This document shows positions 22,869 to 32,235 of a stretch of DNA of 64,000 nucleotides, in pieces. The notes beneath the pieces were generated by a model. It did not search any database, was not told where the DNA came from, and worked only from the letters and a program-made list of their open reading frames with translations. Source of the DNA: JBMOMT01 sp049324835. GTDB lineage: Bacteria; Chloroflexota; Anaerolineae; CAYNKW01. The stretch is from positions 177,016-241,015 of the forward strand of contig JBMOMT010000055.1 of the NCBI GenBank assembly GCA_049324835.1. The letters run 5' to 3'. The position numbers and the translations under genes were made by a program. The first letter of the stretch is position 1, and each line of letters starts with the position of its first letter.

Positions 22869-25655
22869 ATGAGAAATTGGTGGCTTGCCCAAAATCTTTG
22901 CCTGAGGGCTTTACTCATCGTGCTGTTGACCCTGAGCCTGCTGCTGCCCCTGTGGTGGCAGGCTGGCCGGTGGTACGAGGCCCGACTCCCGGCCGACCGG
23001 CGCGCGCAGGCCGCGGCCCAACTGACCCCCTACGGCAACGCGCTGACGACGGTGCTCAACGTGCGCATAGATCTGCCGGAAGGAGCCTGGCGGCTGGCCG
23101 CAGTGTCCGAGGCCAGTCGGGCCGCTGCGGTTCAGGAAGCCCTGAGCCTCTTTTTGGGGATCGGTCTGGGCATCCTCATTGGGCTGCTCGCCGGCCTGGT
23201 GTACCTGGTGATTCGCCGATGGGTGAGTCTGTGGTTTGCCGTCCGGCAGCGCACCCGCGAGGGTGAACTGGCCGACCAGGTCCACGCTCAGATGATAGCC
23301 ATACTGCAACGTATCACTGATGGTTTTGTGGCCCTGGATAACAACTGGAACTATACCTACGTCAACGCCCGCGGCGGCGAACTGCTGGGCCGCCAGCCCG
23401 CCGATCTGATCGGCAAGAACTATTGGGCAGAATACCCCGAAGCAAAAGGCACACCCTTCGCCCTGGCCTACGAGCGCGCCCTGCGTGAGCAGGTGCCCAT
23501 CACCCTGCAAGATTACTACGCGCCCTGGGAGCGCTGGTTCGAGAACCGCATCTATCCTTCGGCGGATGGACTTTCGATTTTCTTCACCGAGATCACCGAA
23601 CGCAAGCGAGCCGAGCGGGCGCTACACGAGAGCGAGGCGCGCTTGCGCGACATCGTTTCCAACACCCCCGATCACATCCTCGTACAAGACCGTGATCTGC
23701 GTTATCGTTTCGTGGCCAATCCTCAGCTTGGCCTCACCGAAGCGGACATGCTCGGCAAGACCGATAGAGATTTTCTCACAAAAGAGGACGCCGCCAAACT
23801 CACGGCCATCAAGAGAAAGGTGCTGGAGACGGGCGAAGCGGTTCGGGTGGAAGAATCTATTCTGAATCTGGAGGGTGAGCCCGAGTTTTTCGAGGGGACC
23901 TATAGGCCCAGGTTGGACCCGGCCGGCCGGGTCGAGGGGCTCATCGGCTATTTCCGCAACGTCACCGAGCGTAAGCAAGCCGAGGAAAAACTGCGCGCAG
24001 CGCATGGGCTTTCACAGAAGGTGTTTCATTCGAGCCCTCTCCCAGCAGTTCTGACCAGGCTGCCCGAAAGAACGGTCGTTGACGCAAACCTGGCTTTCGC
24101 GACGCTATTTGGTTATAGTCGAGATGAGGTCATCGGCAGGCCAGTGTCAGAACTCGATTTGTGGGCGGATTCCGCAGAATGTCAGAGAGTAGCCCATGTC
24201 CTGCTAGAGTATGGCGAGGTATTGGACTGCGAATTCGTGTACAAAACCAAATCTGGCTCGACCGGGCACGCGCTTTTCTATGCAGAGGTCTTTGACCTGG
24301 GTGCAGAACAATACGTTCTCACCAAAGTTTTGGATATCACCGCGCGCAAGCAGGCAGAAGAAACCGTCCAACAACGGAGCAAAGAACTGGCCGTCTTGCT
24401 GGAGATCAGCCAGGCCTTGTCCGCTGCGTTAGAGATGGAGACCGTGCTGCAGGCCATCGTCGAGAGCGCCATCAGCCTGATCGGTGTGGATAGTAGCGTT
24501 GTCTATTTGCTCACGGAAGACGAGTTGTACCTGGCGGCGACCATGCCGCCCTTGCCCCCGCGGTTGCCCGAGATGTTCCGTCGAGCGCCGTTGGGCGATC
24601 ATCCTCACATCCACAGGGCCATTTCCACGGGCCTGCCTGTCATCCTGCCTGATACGGCGAGAGCGGCGCTCTCTCCGGCAGAGCGAACCATCAGCGAGGC
24701 GCGGGGTTTGCGCTCGATTCTCTACTTGCCGCTCAAGATCGAAAAGCGGTCAGTGGGTGTGCTCATTTTGGGTTCCGTCGGAAAAACCTGGCTGTTTTCC
24801 GAGACGGAGGTAAATTTATGCCGCACCCTGGCCGGTCCGGCTGCCGTGGCCATCGAAAACGCCCAGATGCACGAACGCCTCCAACAACACGCCGCCGAAC
24901 TGGAGCAGCGCGTGGCCCAGCGTACCGCCGAACTGGCCGTCGCCAAGGAGAGGGCCGAGGCTGCCGACCGGGTCAAATCGGTCTTTTTAGCCACCATGTC
25001 CCACGAACTGCGCACGCCGTTGAACTCGATCATTGGCTTTACTGGTGTGATGCTGCAGGGGCTGGTCGGTTCTCTGAACCCGGAGCAAAACAAACAACTG
25101 GGCATGGTACAGAACAGCGCCCGCCATCTGCTGGCCCTCATCAACGACGTGCTGGATATTTCCAAGATCGAAGCCGGCCAGTTGGAGGTGGCCCGCGAGC
25201 CGTTCGATCTGCGCGCGGCGGTGGAACGCGTGGTAGAGGCGGTGGCCCCACTGGCCGAAAAGAAGGGGTTGACCCTGGCAACCGAGTTGGGGCCGGAGGT
25301 GGGCCAGATTGTCAGCGACCGGCGGCGGGTGGAGCAGGTTCTGCTCAACCTGGTCAATAACGCCGTCAAGTTCACCGACGCCGGTCAGGTGCAGGTGGGA
25401 TGCCATGTGGCTGGCGACCGGCTGGTGACCCGCGTGATCGACACCGGCATCGGCATCAAGCCGGAGGACATGGCCAGCCTGTTTGAGCCCTTCCATCAAA
25501 TCGAAACCGGGCTGAGCCGCCAGCACGAGGGCACTGGTCTGGGGTTGTCTATCTGCAAGCGGCTGGTGGAACTGCTGGGCGGCGAGATCGGGGTCGAGAG
25601 TGAGCCGGGAGCGGGTAGCACCTTTACCTTTACCCTGCCGGTACGTGAAGCGTGA
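22869..25655 (+). CDS. Membrane sensor histidine kinase (TM-PAS3-GAF-HisKA-HATPase)
   Basis: The 928-residue protein has two membrane helices (about 10-28 and 88-113) bounding a short extracytoplasmic loop. Three PAS domains (about 145-255, 257-375, 380-495), a GAF domain (about 505-660), a coiled coil, and the catalytic core follow. H712 in FLATMSHELRTPLN is the phosphorylated His; the N box (LLNLVNNAVKF), G1 (DTGIGIKPEDM) and G2 (GTGLGLSICKRLVELLGG) are intact. It lacks a receiver, and a stand-alone receiver gene follows 59 bases downstream. The ATG at 22869 has AGGAGG before it. Confidence 0.92.
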   Translation: MRNWWLAQNLCLRALLIVLLTLSLLLPLWWQAGRWYEARLPADRRAQAAAQLTPYGNALTTVLNVRIDLPEGAWRLAAVSEASRAAAVQEALSLFLGIGLGILIGLLAGLVYLVIRRWVSLWFAVRQRTREGELADQVHAQMIAILQRITDGFVALDNNWNYTYVNARGGELLGRQPADLIGKNYWAEYPEAKGTPFALAYERALREQVPITLQDYYAPWERWFENRIYPSADGLSIFFTEITERKRAERALHESEARLRDIVSNTPDHILVQDRDLRYRFVANPQLGLTEADMLGKTDRDFLTKEDAAKLTAIKRKVLETGEAVRVEESILNLEGEPEFFEGTYRPRLDPAGRVEGLIGYFRNVTERKQAEEKLRAAHGLSQKVFHSSPLPAVLTRLPERTVVDANLAFATLFGYSRDEVIGRPVSELDLWADSAECQRVAHVLLEYGEVLDCEFVYKTKSGSTGHALFYAEVFDLGAEQYVLTKVLDITARKQAEETVQQRSKELAVLLEISQALSAALEMETVLQAIVESAISLIGVDSSVVYLLTEDELYLAATMPPLPPRLPEMFRRAPLGDHPHIHRAISTGLPVILPDTARAALSPAERTISEARGLRSILYLPLKIEKRSVGVLILGSVGKTWLFSETEVNLCRTLAGPAAVAIENAQMHERLQQHAAELEQRVAQRTAELAVAKERAEAADRVKSVFLATMSHELRTPLNSIIGFTGVMLQGLVGSLNPEQNKQLGMVQNSARHLLALINDVLDISKIEAGQLEVAREPFDLRAAVERVVEAVAPLAEKKGLTLATELGPEVGQIVSDRRRVEQVLLNLVNNAVKFTDAGQVQVGCHVAGDRLVTRVIDTGIGIKPEDMASLFEPFHQIETGLSRQHEGTGLGLSICKRLVELLGGEIGVESEPGAGSTFTFTLPVREA

Positions 25656-25714
25656 AGCGCAAAACGTGAGACATGCATCACATTTCATGTGCCATTATGT
25701 AACAGGAGGAGTCG

Positions 25715-26098
25715 ATGAGTGCCAAAATCCTGATCATCGAGGACAACGAACAAAACCTCTACCTGACCACCTTTATCCTGGAAAAGCACGGCTATGAGGT
25801 GGTGCAGGCGCAAGATAGCCGGGAGGGTATCGCACTGGCGGCCCAGGTAGCACCGGCCCTCATCCTGCTGGACATCCAACTGCCCGGCATGGACGGCTAC
25901 GCCGTGGCCCGGGAGTTGCGGGGCAACCCGTCGCTGATGAGGGTGCCCATCGTGGCCGTGACGTCCTACGCCATGGTCGGCGACCGGGAGCGCGTCATGG
26001 CCGCTGGCTGTGCGGGTTACATCGAAAAACCCATCAATCCAGAGACGTTCATAGCTGAAATCGAGCAGTATTTGCGATTTGCGATTTACGATTTGTGA
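25715..26098 (+). CDS. Single-domain response regulator (CheY/DivK type)
   Basis: The 127-residue protein is one receiver domain: acidic E9-D10, phosphorylatable D53 (LLDIQLPGMDG), a Thr/Ser after the fourth strand (VTSY) and K110 (EKP). There is no output domain. ATG at 25715 has AGGAGG. It lies between two histidine kinases and may carry phosphate between them. The last seven codons are made of a heptamer repeat (26070-26097), so the C-terminus looks extended by repeat DNA. Confidence 0.92.
   Translation: MSAKILIIEDNEQNLYLTTFILEKHGYEVVQAQDSREGIALAAQVAPALILLDIQLPGMDGYAVARELRGNPSLMRVPIVAVTSYAMVGDRERVMAAGCAGYIEKPINPETFIAEIEQYLRFAIYDL
26070..26097 (+). repeat. Heptamer tandem repeat at the 3' end of the response regulator gene
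   Basis: Four consecutive 7-base units, ATTTGCG, ATTTGCG, ATTTACG and ATTTGTG, cover 26070-26097 and include the end of the coding region. After the stop, AATCGTC-like repeats run from 26120 to 26133. The unit length is the same as in the 2662-2722 repeat. Confidence 0.8.
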
Positions 26099-26146
26099 GC
26101 TGGCAATCGAAAATTGACAATCGTCAATCGTCAAGGAGGGTGCATC

Positions 26147-29100
26147 ATGAGAGTGCTCATCGTGGACGATTACGAGCAGAACCTGTACTTGCTGCGTGTG
26201 CTCTTGGAGGGCAACGGCTACCGGGTAGAGACGGCGGTCAACGGCGCCGAGGCGCTGGAGGCGGCCCGCCGCGACCCACCGGCCATCGTCATCGCCGATA
26301 TCCTCATGCCGGTGATGGATGGCTTTACCCTGTGCCGCGAGTGGCAAAAGGACGAGCGGCTCAGAGGTATTCCGTTCGTCTTTTACACCGCCACCTACAC
26401 CGACTCCAAGGACGAGGAATTTGCCCTGAGCCTGGGGGCGGAGCGCTTTATCGTCAAACCACAGGAGCCGGAGGTGTTCGTGGGCATCCTGCGCCAGGTG
26501 CTCCAGGAGGCCGAGGCGGGATGCCTGCGAGCGCCGGGCAAGGTTTTGGAAGAGGAAGCGATTTATTTCAAAACCTACAACGAGCGACTGGTGAAAAAAC
26601 TGGAAGACAAGATGCTGGAGCTGGAGCGCGCCCACTGCCGCCTGAGCGCCCTCTACCAGGCCAGCACAGAACTGGCCGCCGTCAGGCCGCTAGACGAGCT
26701 GGTGCCGTACATCCTGCGCACCGTCGTCGAGGCCATGGGCTTTGACAACGCCAGCTATTTTGACTACGACCCGGAGCCGCAGAAATTCCGGCTGACGGAG
26801 GCTGTGGGCTTTCCGGCAGAGATGGTGGCGGCTTTTCGGCGGGAGCTGGTCTTTTGCCTGGGCGAGGAGCGGGGCCTGGTGGGGTTGGTGGGCCAGACGC
26901 GGGAGCCACTCATCGTGGCCGACACGCGAGAGGAGCCACGTTGGGTCCCCCTCGATGGAACGACCCGCGCGGCGCTGTTCGTGCCGGTGATGCACAAGGA
27001 CGATCTCCTGGGCGTGGCCAACTTTTTCAGCACCAAACCGGGTCACTTTGGCCCGGACGATGCGCGCAACGTGATGATCCTGGCCAACAACGTGGGCATC
27101 GCCGTCGAGAATGCCCGTCTGGTGGAGCGGCTGAGCCAATCCGAGGCGCGCTACCGCCGCCTGGCCGAAAACGCGCCGGACCTCATCTACCGCTACCGAC
27201 TCAGTCCCACGCCCGGCTTCGAGTACGTCAGCCCGGCGGCAACAGCCATCACCGGTTACACCCCGGAGGAGCATTACGCCGACCCCGAACTGGGCCTCAA
27301 ATTGGTGCATCCCGACGACCAGCCGCTGCTGGAGGCCTACTTTCAGGGTGAGGGCGTCTTTGGGGAACCGCTCACCCTGCGCTGGGTGCGCAAGGACGGC
27401 GCGATCATTTGGACCGAGCAGCGCAACGTGCCCATTTACGATGAGGCAGGCAACCTGGCGGCCCTGGAGGGCATCGCCCGCGATGTCACTGGGCGCAAGC
27501 AGGCAGAAGAGGCGCTGCAGGAGAGCCGGGAGCGCTTCCGGGAGCTGTTTGAGGGGATACCGGCCTCCTGCTGGACCTTTGACCCGACGGGCACCATCCT
27601 GGACTGGAACCGGGCCAGTGAAGAATTGTACGGCTGGTCTGCCCAGGAGGCGGTGGGGAAAACCATGTTCGAGCTCATGGTCATAGAAGAGAATGCGGCC
27701 CGGACGCGGGAAAACATTGCCCAGGTCTTTCAGGGCCAGGCCCTCCAGGGATTGGAATTCCAGGACCGGCGGGCCGATGGCACGACGTGCCACATGCTGG
27801 TCAGCCAGTACCCGATCCGCGATGCTGGCGGGCAGGTAGTCATGGGCATCTGCGCTCAACTGAACATTACCGAACGGGTACAGGCAGAGATCGCCCTGGA
27901 AAAGGCTGCCGCTGAATGGCAAACGACCTTTGATGCAACAACGGATGGCATTTATCTGCTGGATCGCGAACAAAGGATACTCCGTGTCAACAAAGCCTGG
28001 ACACAAATGACGGGTATTGGCGCCGAGGAAGCGCTGGGCAGACCCTGTTGGGAAGTCATGCATAAAACTCAAGAGCCGATCCCGAACTGCCCGTTGATGC
28101 TTGTGGTACAATCCGGGCGGCGAGAGGCCGTGGAGCGCCAGGTGGGTGAACGCTGGTTCGAGTTCGCCGTCGATCCGATCTTTGACGAAAGCAGTGAGAT
28201 GATCGGCGCCGTGCATCTCATGCGGGACATCACCGGGCGCAAGCAGTCGGAGGAGGAACGCGAGCGCCTGCTGGCCCAGGTCCGCGAGCAGGCCCAACAG
28301 GTGCAGCAGATCGTCAGCACCGTGCCAGAGGGGGTGATACTCCTGGACGCCGACCTGCGCATCCTGGTGGTCAACCCCACGGCCCGGGTCTTTCTGGACG
28401 CACTGACCGACGCCCGGTGGGGAGAACAGCTCGTTCACCTGGGCGGCCGCCCGCTGGCCGAACTGCTCACCTCACCCGCGCCGGGGTTGTGGCACGAGAT
28501 CGAGATCGCCGGGCCGCCGCGGCGGACCTTTGACGTCATCGCCCGGCCGATGGAAGAGGCTTCCGAGAACTGGGGATGGGTGCTGGTCATCCGCGACGTG
28601 ACCGAACAGCGAGAAGTGCAGCAGTATTTGCAGCAGCAGGATCGTCTGGCTGCCGTGGGTCAACTGGCCGCCGGCATCGCTCACGATTTTAACAACATCA
28701 TGGCCGTCATCGTGCTGTACACCCAGATGGCCCTGCGCGAGGCCGAGCTCGCGGCCAAAACCCGCGAGCGCCTGGAGACGGTGGCCACCCAGGCCAAACG
28801 GGCCACCGACTTGATCCAGCAGATCCTGGATTTCAGCCGCCGGGCGGTGCTGGAGCGGCGGCCCATGGACCTGGCGCCTTTTATGAAAGAGCTGGCCAAA
28901 CTGCTGGAGCGCACCCTGCCGGAAGATGTCCGCGTCGATCTGGGCTGCGGCGCGGACGAGTACATTGTCAACGCCGACCCGACACGCCTCCAGCAGGCAG
29001 TGATGAACCTGGCCGTCAACGCCCGCGACGCCATGCCCGCCGGGGGCAGGCTGCGCATCGAACTGGACCGGGTGCGAGTTGCACATCGCAAGCAAGCGCC

Positions 29101-29761
29101 GCTGCCGGAAATGGAGGCCGGCGAGTGGGTGCGGCTGCGCGTGAGTGATACGGGGACGGGCATTCCCCCCGACGTGCTGGCGCACATCTTTGAGCCCTTT
29201 TTCACCACCAAAGCGCCGGGCCAGGGCAGCGGCCTGGGGCTGGCCCAGGTGTGGGGCATCGTGCAGCAGCACGAGGGCCACATCGACGTGAACACGCAAG
29301 CAGGGCATGGCGCCACCTTTAGTATCTATTTGCCGGCGCTGCTGGCGACCCAGGTGGCGGCGGAGCCGCCGATCATGGAGACGGTCAGAGGGCAGGGTGA
29401 GTTGCTGCTGGTGGTGGAGGATAATATCGCCACGCGCGAGGCCCTGACCGACAGCCTGGAGATGCTGGGCTACCGCGTGGTGACGGCGGCCAACGGCCGC
29501 GAGGCGCTGGCCGTGCTGGAAGCGCATCTGGAAGAGATTACGCTGGTGCTGAGCGACCTGGTGATGCCAGAGATGGGCGGGCAGGCATTGTTGAACGCCA
29601 TGAAGGAACGGGGACTGGCCGTGCCGCTGGTCATGCTGACCGGCCATCCGAGGGCAGAAGAATTGGAGCGGCTGAGAGCGGAGGGGCTGCACGGCTGGCT
29701 GTCCAAGCCGCCGAGCCTGGAACGGCTGGCCGAGGTCGTGGCGCGGGCTGTGAGGGCGTGA
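26147..29761 (+). CDS. Hybrid sensor histidine kinase (REC-GAF-PAS4-HisKA-HATPase-REC)
   Basis: The 1204-residue soluble protein starts with a receiver (D51 in IADILMPVMDG) and a GAF domain (about 175-330). Four PAS domains follow (about 335-465, 467-588, 590-712, 720-830). The kinase core has H846 in the NtrB-like string AHDFNN, then GIPPDVLAHIFEPFF and GSGLGLAQVWGIVQQ. The C-terminal receiver (1085-1203) has D1137 (LSDLVMPEMGG). The start at 26147 is chosen because AGGAGG is just upstream. Having a receiver at each end, it is a likely phosphorelay hub with the single receiver gene 48 bases upstream. Confidence 0.92.
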   Translation: MRVLIVDDYEQNLYLLRVLLEGNGYRVETAVNGAEALEAARRDPPAIVIADILMPVMDGFTLCREWQKDERLRGIPFVFYTATYTDSKDEEFALSLGAERFIVKPQEPEVFVGILRQVLQEAEAGCLRAPGKVLEEEAIYFKTYNERLVKKLEDKMLELERAHCRLSALYQASTELAAVRPLDELVPYILRTVVEAMGFDNASYFDYDPEPQKFRLTEAVGFPAEMVAAFRRELVFCLGEERGLVGLVGQTREPLIVADTREEPRWVPLDGTTRAALFVPVMHKDDLLGVANFFSTKPGHFGPDDARNVMILANNVGIAVENARLVERLSQSEARYRRLAENAPDLIYRYRLSPTPGFEYVSPAATAITGYTPEEHYADPELGLKLVHPDDQPLLEAYFQGEGVFGEPLTLRWVRKDGAIIWTEQRNVPIYDEAGNLAALEGIARDVTGRKQAEEALQESRERFRELFEGIPASCWTFDPTGTILDWNRASEELYGWSAQEAVGKTMFELMVIEENAARTRENIAQVFQGQALQGLEFQDRRADGTTCHMLVSQYPIRDAGGQVVMGICAQLNITERVQAEIALEKAAAEWQTTFDATTDGIYLLDREQRILRVNKAWTQMTGIGAEEALGRPCWEVMHKTQEPIPNCPLMLVVQSGRREAVERQVGERWFEFAVDPIFDESSEMIGAVHLMRDITGRKQSEEERERLLAQVREQAQQVQQIVSTVPEGVILLDADLRILVVNPTARVFLDALTDARWGEQLVHLGGRPLAELLTSPAPGLWHEIEIAGPPRRTFDVIARPMEEASENWGWVLVIRDVTEQREVQQYLQQQDRLAAVGQLAAGIAHDFNNIMAVIVLYTQMALREAELAAKTRERLETVATQAKRATDLIQQILDFSRRAVLERRPMDLAPFMKELAKLLERTLPEDVRVDLGCGADEYIVNADPTRLQQAVMNLAVNARDAMPAGGRLRIELDRVRVAHRKQAPLPEMEAGEWVRLRVSDTGTGIPPDVLAHIFEPFFTTKAPGQGSGLGLAQVWGIVQQHEGHIDVNTQAGHGATFSIYLPALLATQVAAEPPIMETVRGQGELLLVVEDNIATREALTDSLEMLGYRVVTAANGREALAVLEAHLEEITLVLSDLVMPEMGGQALLNAMKERGLAVPLVMLTGHPRAEELERLRAEGLHGWLSKPPSLERLAEVVARAVRA

Positions 29762-29810
29762 GCCGTGGGTGCAGAGGCTGGAATGGCTCACAGATGTACC
29801 ATCGAGTGGT

Positions 29811-29839
29811 TTGGTTTGTTCTACGCTTCGTGGTACAAT
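29811..29839 (+). promoter_or_regulatory. Promoter for the DEAH helicase, nearly leaderless
   Basis: TTGGTT (29811-29816), a 17-base spacer and TACAAT (29834-29839), with TGG just before it as an extended -10. The predicted transcription start falls at or one base from the ATG at 29847, which has no ribosome site upstream. Confidence 0.6.
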
Positions 29840-29846
29840 ACCCCTC

Positions 29847-32150
29847 ATGATCGCCCAAAGGCTCAACGCCCGCCAGCTCATCGACGAACTGAAACGTCGG
29901 CCCGACTATTGCGGCCAGATCACTCACGTGGCGCGTTTGCCTGCCCGCCGCGCCCGCTACGAACGTTTGTTGCAGCCTCTGTCCCGGTTGGTATTCACTG
30001 CCCTGGAGTCTGGCGGCGCAGCCCGGCTCTACAGCCACCAGGCGCAGGCCATCGACGCGGTGCGCGCCGGGCGGCACGTGATCGTCAACACCACCACGGG
30101 CAGCGGCAAATCGTTCATCTATCACCTGCCGGTGCTGGAGGCCATCCTCAGCGATGCATCGGCCCGGGCGGTGTACCTCTTTCCCACCAAGGCCCTGGCT
30201 CAAGATCAGTTGCGCGCCTTGGAGGCGCTCACCCGGCCTGGCCTGGGGCACGTACGTTTTGCCACCTACGACGGTGACACGCCAGCCGAGCAGCGCCCCC
30301 GTCACCGCCGCCAGACCCATATCCTGCTCACCAACCCAGACATGCTGCATCTGGGCATCCTGCCCCATCACAACCTGTGGGCCGATTTTTTTCGTGGCTT
30401 GCGCTACGTCGTCATCGACGAGGCGCATACCTACCGCGGTGTTTTTGGCTCGCATGTGTCGGCCGTGCTGCGTCGCCTGCGGCGCGTCTGCGAATTTTAC
30501 GGCGCTCAGCCGGTGTTCGTGCTCTCGACGGCCACCATCGCCAACCCGGCGGAACACGCTCAACGTCTCACCGGCCTGCCGGTAACGGTCATTTCTGACG
30601 ATGGCTCTGCCCAGGGAGAGAGGTTCTTTTTGCTGTGGAACCCGCCGTTTCTGGATCGGGCGCGCACCGTGCGGCGTTCGGCCAACGCCGAGGCCGCCCA
30701 TCTGATGGTGACGCTGGTACAGGCTGGCTGGCGCACGCTCACCTTTGCCCGTACGCGTCGCTCTGCCGAGGTGATCTTGCACCTGGCGCATCAGAGATTG
30801 GAGCAAGAGTCGCCCGAACTGCTGCCTTGGGTGCAGGCCTATCGCGGCGGCTACCGGCCCCAGGAGCGCCGTCGCATCGAGCGGGAGCTTTTCCGTGGCC
30901 GGTTGTTGGGCATCACCGCCACCAATGCGCTGGAATTGGGCATCGACCTGGGTGATCTCGATGCGGTGATCATGGCCGGTTATCCGGGCACCATCGCCAG
31001 CACCTGGCAGCAGGCCGGCCGGGCCGGGCGCGGCGGACGTGGGTCGCTGGCCATACTGGTGGCGCGTGACGGTCCACTGGATCAATACTTTATGCACCAT
31101 CCAGATGAGTTGTTCCAACGGCCTCACGAACAGGCGCTGCTGGCTCTGGATAACGTGTACGTGTTACAGGCGCACCTGCCTTGCGCCGCCCAAGAGTTGC
31201 CGCTTTCCGCCCGCGATCAAGACCTCTTTGGCGCCGGTTTTGTAGATACCATGATGCGTCTGGAAGTGGGGGGCGGCGTGGTCTACCAGCCGGATCGAGA
31301 CCGCTGGCAGTATCCCCAGGACGATTACCCTGCCGCGCGGGTCAACCTGCGCTCTATTGCAGGCGAGCGTTTCGTGCTGCGCGATGAATCGCGCGACGGG
31401 CAGGTGCTGGAAGAGATCGAGGCCAGCAGTGCGCTCTTTCGTGTTCATCCTGGCGCTGTTTACCTGCATCAGGGCGAAAGCTACCTGGTCACGCGTCTCG
31501 ATCTGGCGCACCATCAGGCCTTTTTACGTCCTGTGGAGGCCGATTTTACCACCCGGCCCCGCCAGCTCACCGATGTACGCATCGTGCGCTCGATGTGGCA
31601 TCGTCCACTAGGCCCGGCGATGGCCTATCTCGGCGCGTTGCGGGTCAGCCGGCAGGTGGTGGGTTATAGCCGCTACCAGCGGGACGAACGTGGCTCTTCC
31701 CGTGTGGAAACCATCCCCTTGAACCTGCCGCCGCAGTCGCTCGACACGGTGGGGCTCTGGCTCGACGTGCCGGCATCGGCGGCGCGGCAGGTGGCGAGGC
31801 GGCACGACCTGGAAGGCAGCCTGCACGCCGCAGAGCACGTGTTGGTGGATCTGCTGCCGCTGCTGGCCATGTGTGATCGTCTGGACGTCGATGCGTTGTC
31901 GACGTTGCATCACGCGGATACGGGTCAGGCGCAGGTGTTTCTGTTCGACGCTTATCCCGGTGGGGTGGGCATTACGGAGCAGGCATTCAGCCTGTTGCCG
32001 CATCTCATCCAGGCTGCGCTGAGCACGCTTCAGACCTGCCCCTGCCAGCAGGGATGTCCTTCGTGTGTGCAAAGCCCTCATTGCAGCCGCAACAATACCC
32101 CACTGGACAAAACTGGCGCTGCCGTTCTTTTGCAGGCATTCTGCGGATGA
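29847..32150 (+). CDS. DEAH-box helicase with C-terminal DUF1998/Cys-cluster (MrfA/Hrq1-like)
   Basis: The 767-residue superfamily 2 helicase has motif I NTTTGSGKSF, a DEAH box (VIDEAHTYRGVFG), motif III LSTATIANP and motif VI QQAGRAGRGGRG. The C-terminal part ends with four Cys (TCPCQQGCPSC) and a following SPHC, the zinc site of DUF1998 proteins. This layout matches MrfA, a DNA-repair helicase of B. subtilis, and eukaryotic Hrq1; a role in repair of bulky or cross-linked DNA is inferred. It begins at the ATG at 29847. The two-component genes end 85 bases upstream. Confidence 0.9.
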   Translation: MIAQRLNARQLIDELKRRPDYCGQITHVARLPARRARYERLLQPLSRLVFTALESGGAARLYSHQAQAIDAVRAGRHVIVNTTTGSGKSFIYHLPVLEAILSDASARAVYLFPTKALAQDQLRALEALTRPGLGHVRFATYDGDTPAEQRPRHRRQTHILLTNPDMLHLGILPHHNLWADFFRGLRYVVIDEAHTYRGVFGSHVSAVLRRLRRVCEFYGAQPVFVLSTATIANPAEHAQRLTGLPVTVISDDGSAQGERFFLLWNPPFLDRARTVRRSANAEAAHLMVTLVQAGWRTLTFARTRRSAEVILHLAHQRLEQESPELLPWVQAYRGGYRPQERRRIERELFRGRLLGITATNALELGIDLGDLDAVIMAGYPGTIASTWQQAGRAGRGGRGSLAILVARDGPLDQYFMHHPDELFQRPHEQALLALDNVYVLQAHLPCAAQELPLSARDQDLFGAGFVDTMMRLEVGGGVVYQPDRDRWQYPQDDYPAARVNLRSIAGERFVLRDESRDGQVLEEIEASSALFRVHPGAVYLHQGESYLVTRLDLAHHQAFLRPVEADFTTRPRQLTDVRIVRSMWHRPLGPAMAYLGALRVSRQVVGYSRYQRDERGSSRVETIPLNLPPQSLDTVGLWLDVPASAARQVARRHDLEGSLHAAEHVLVDLLPLLAMCDRLDVDALSTLHHADTGQAQVFLFDAYPGGVGITEQAFSLLPHLIQAALSTLQTCPCQQGCPSCVQSPHCSRNNTPLDKTGAAVLLQAFCG

Positions 32151-32154
32151 ACAC

Positions 32155-32183
32155 TTGCCAGATGGGCCACTCTGCACTATAAT
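32155..32183 (+). promoter_or_regulatory. Promoter for the GT2/GT39 membrane glycosylation genes
   Basis: TTGCCA (32155-32160), a 17-base spacer and a perfect TATAAT (32178-32183). The -10 overlaps an in-frame upstream ATG, which argues that translation starts further downstream, at 32236. Confidence 0.6.
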
Positions 32184-32235
32184 GCTGGCTCGTGTCCCGC
32201 GCCGGCCGGCAAATTTCAGGGCATGGGGAGGCGTT

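Noticed and set aside
26690..28438. A 582-codon open frame opposite the hybrid kinase
   Set aside because: The plus-strand kinase has intact PAS and GAF motifs throughout; the opposite frame has none.
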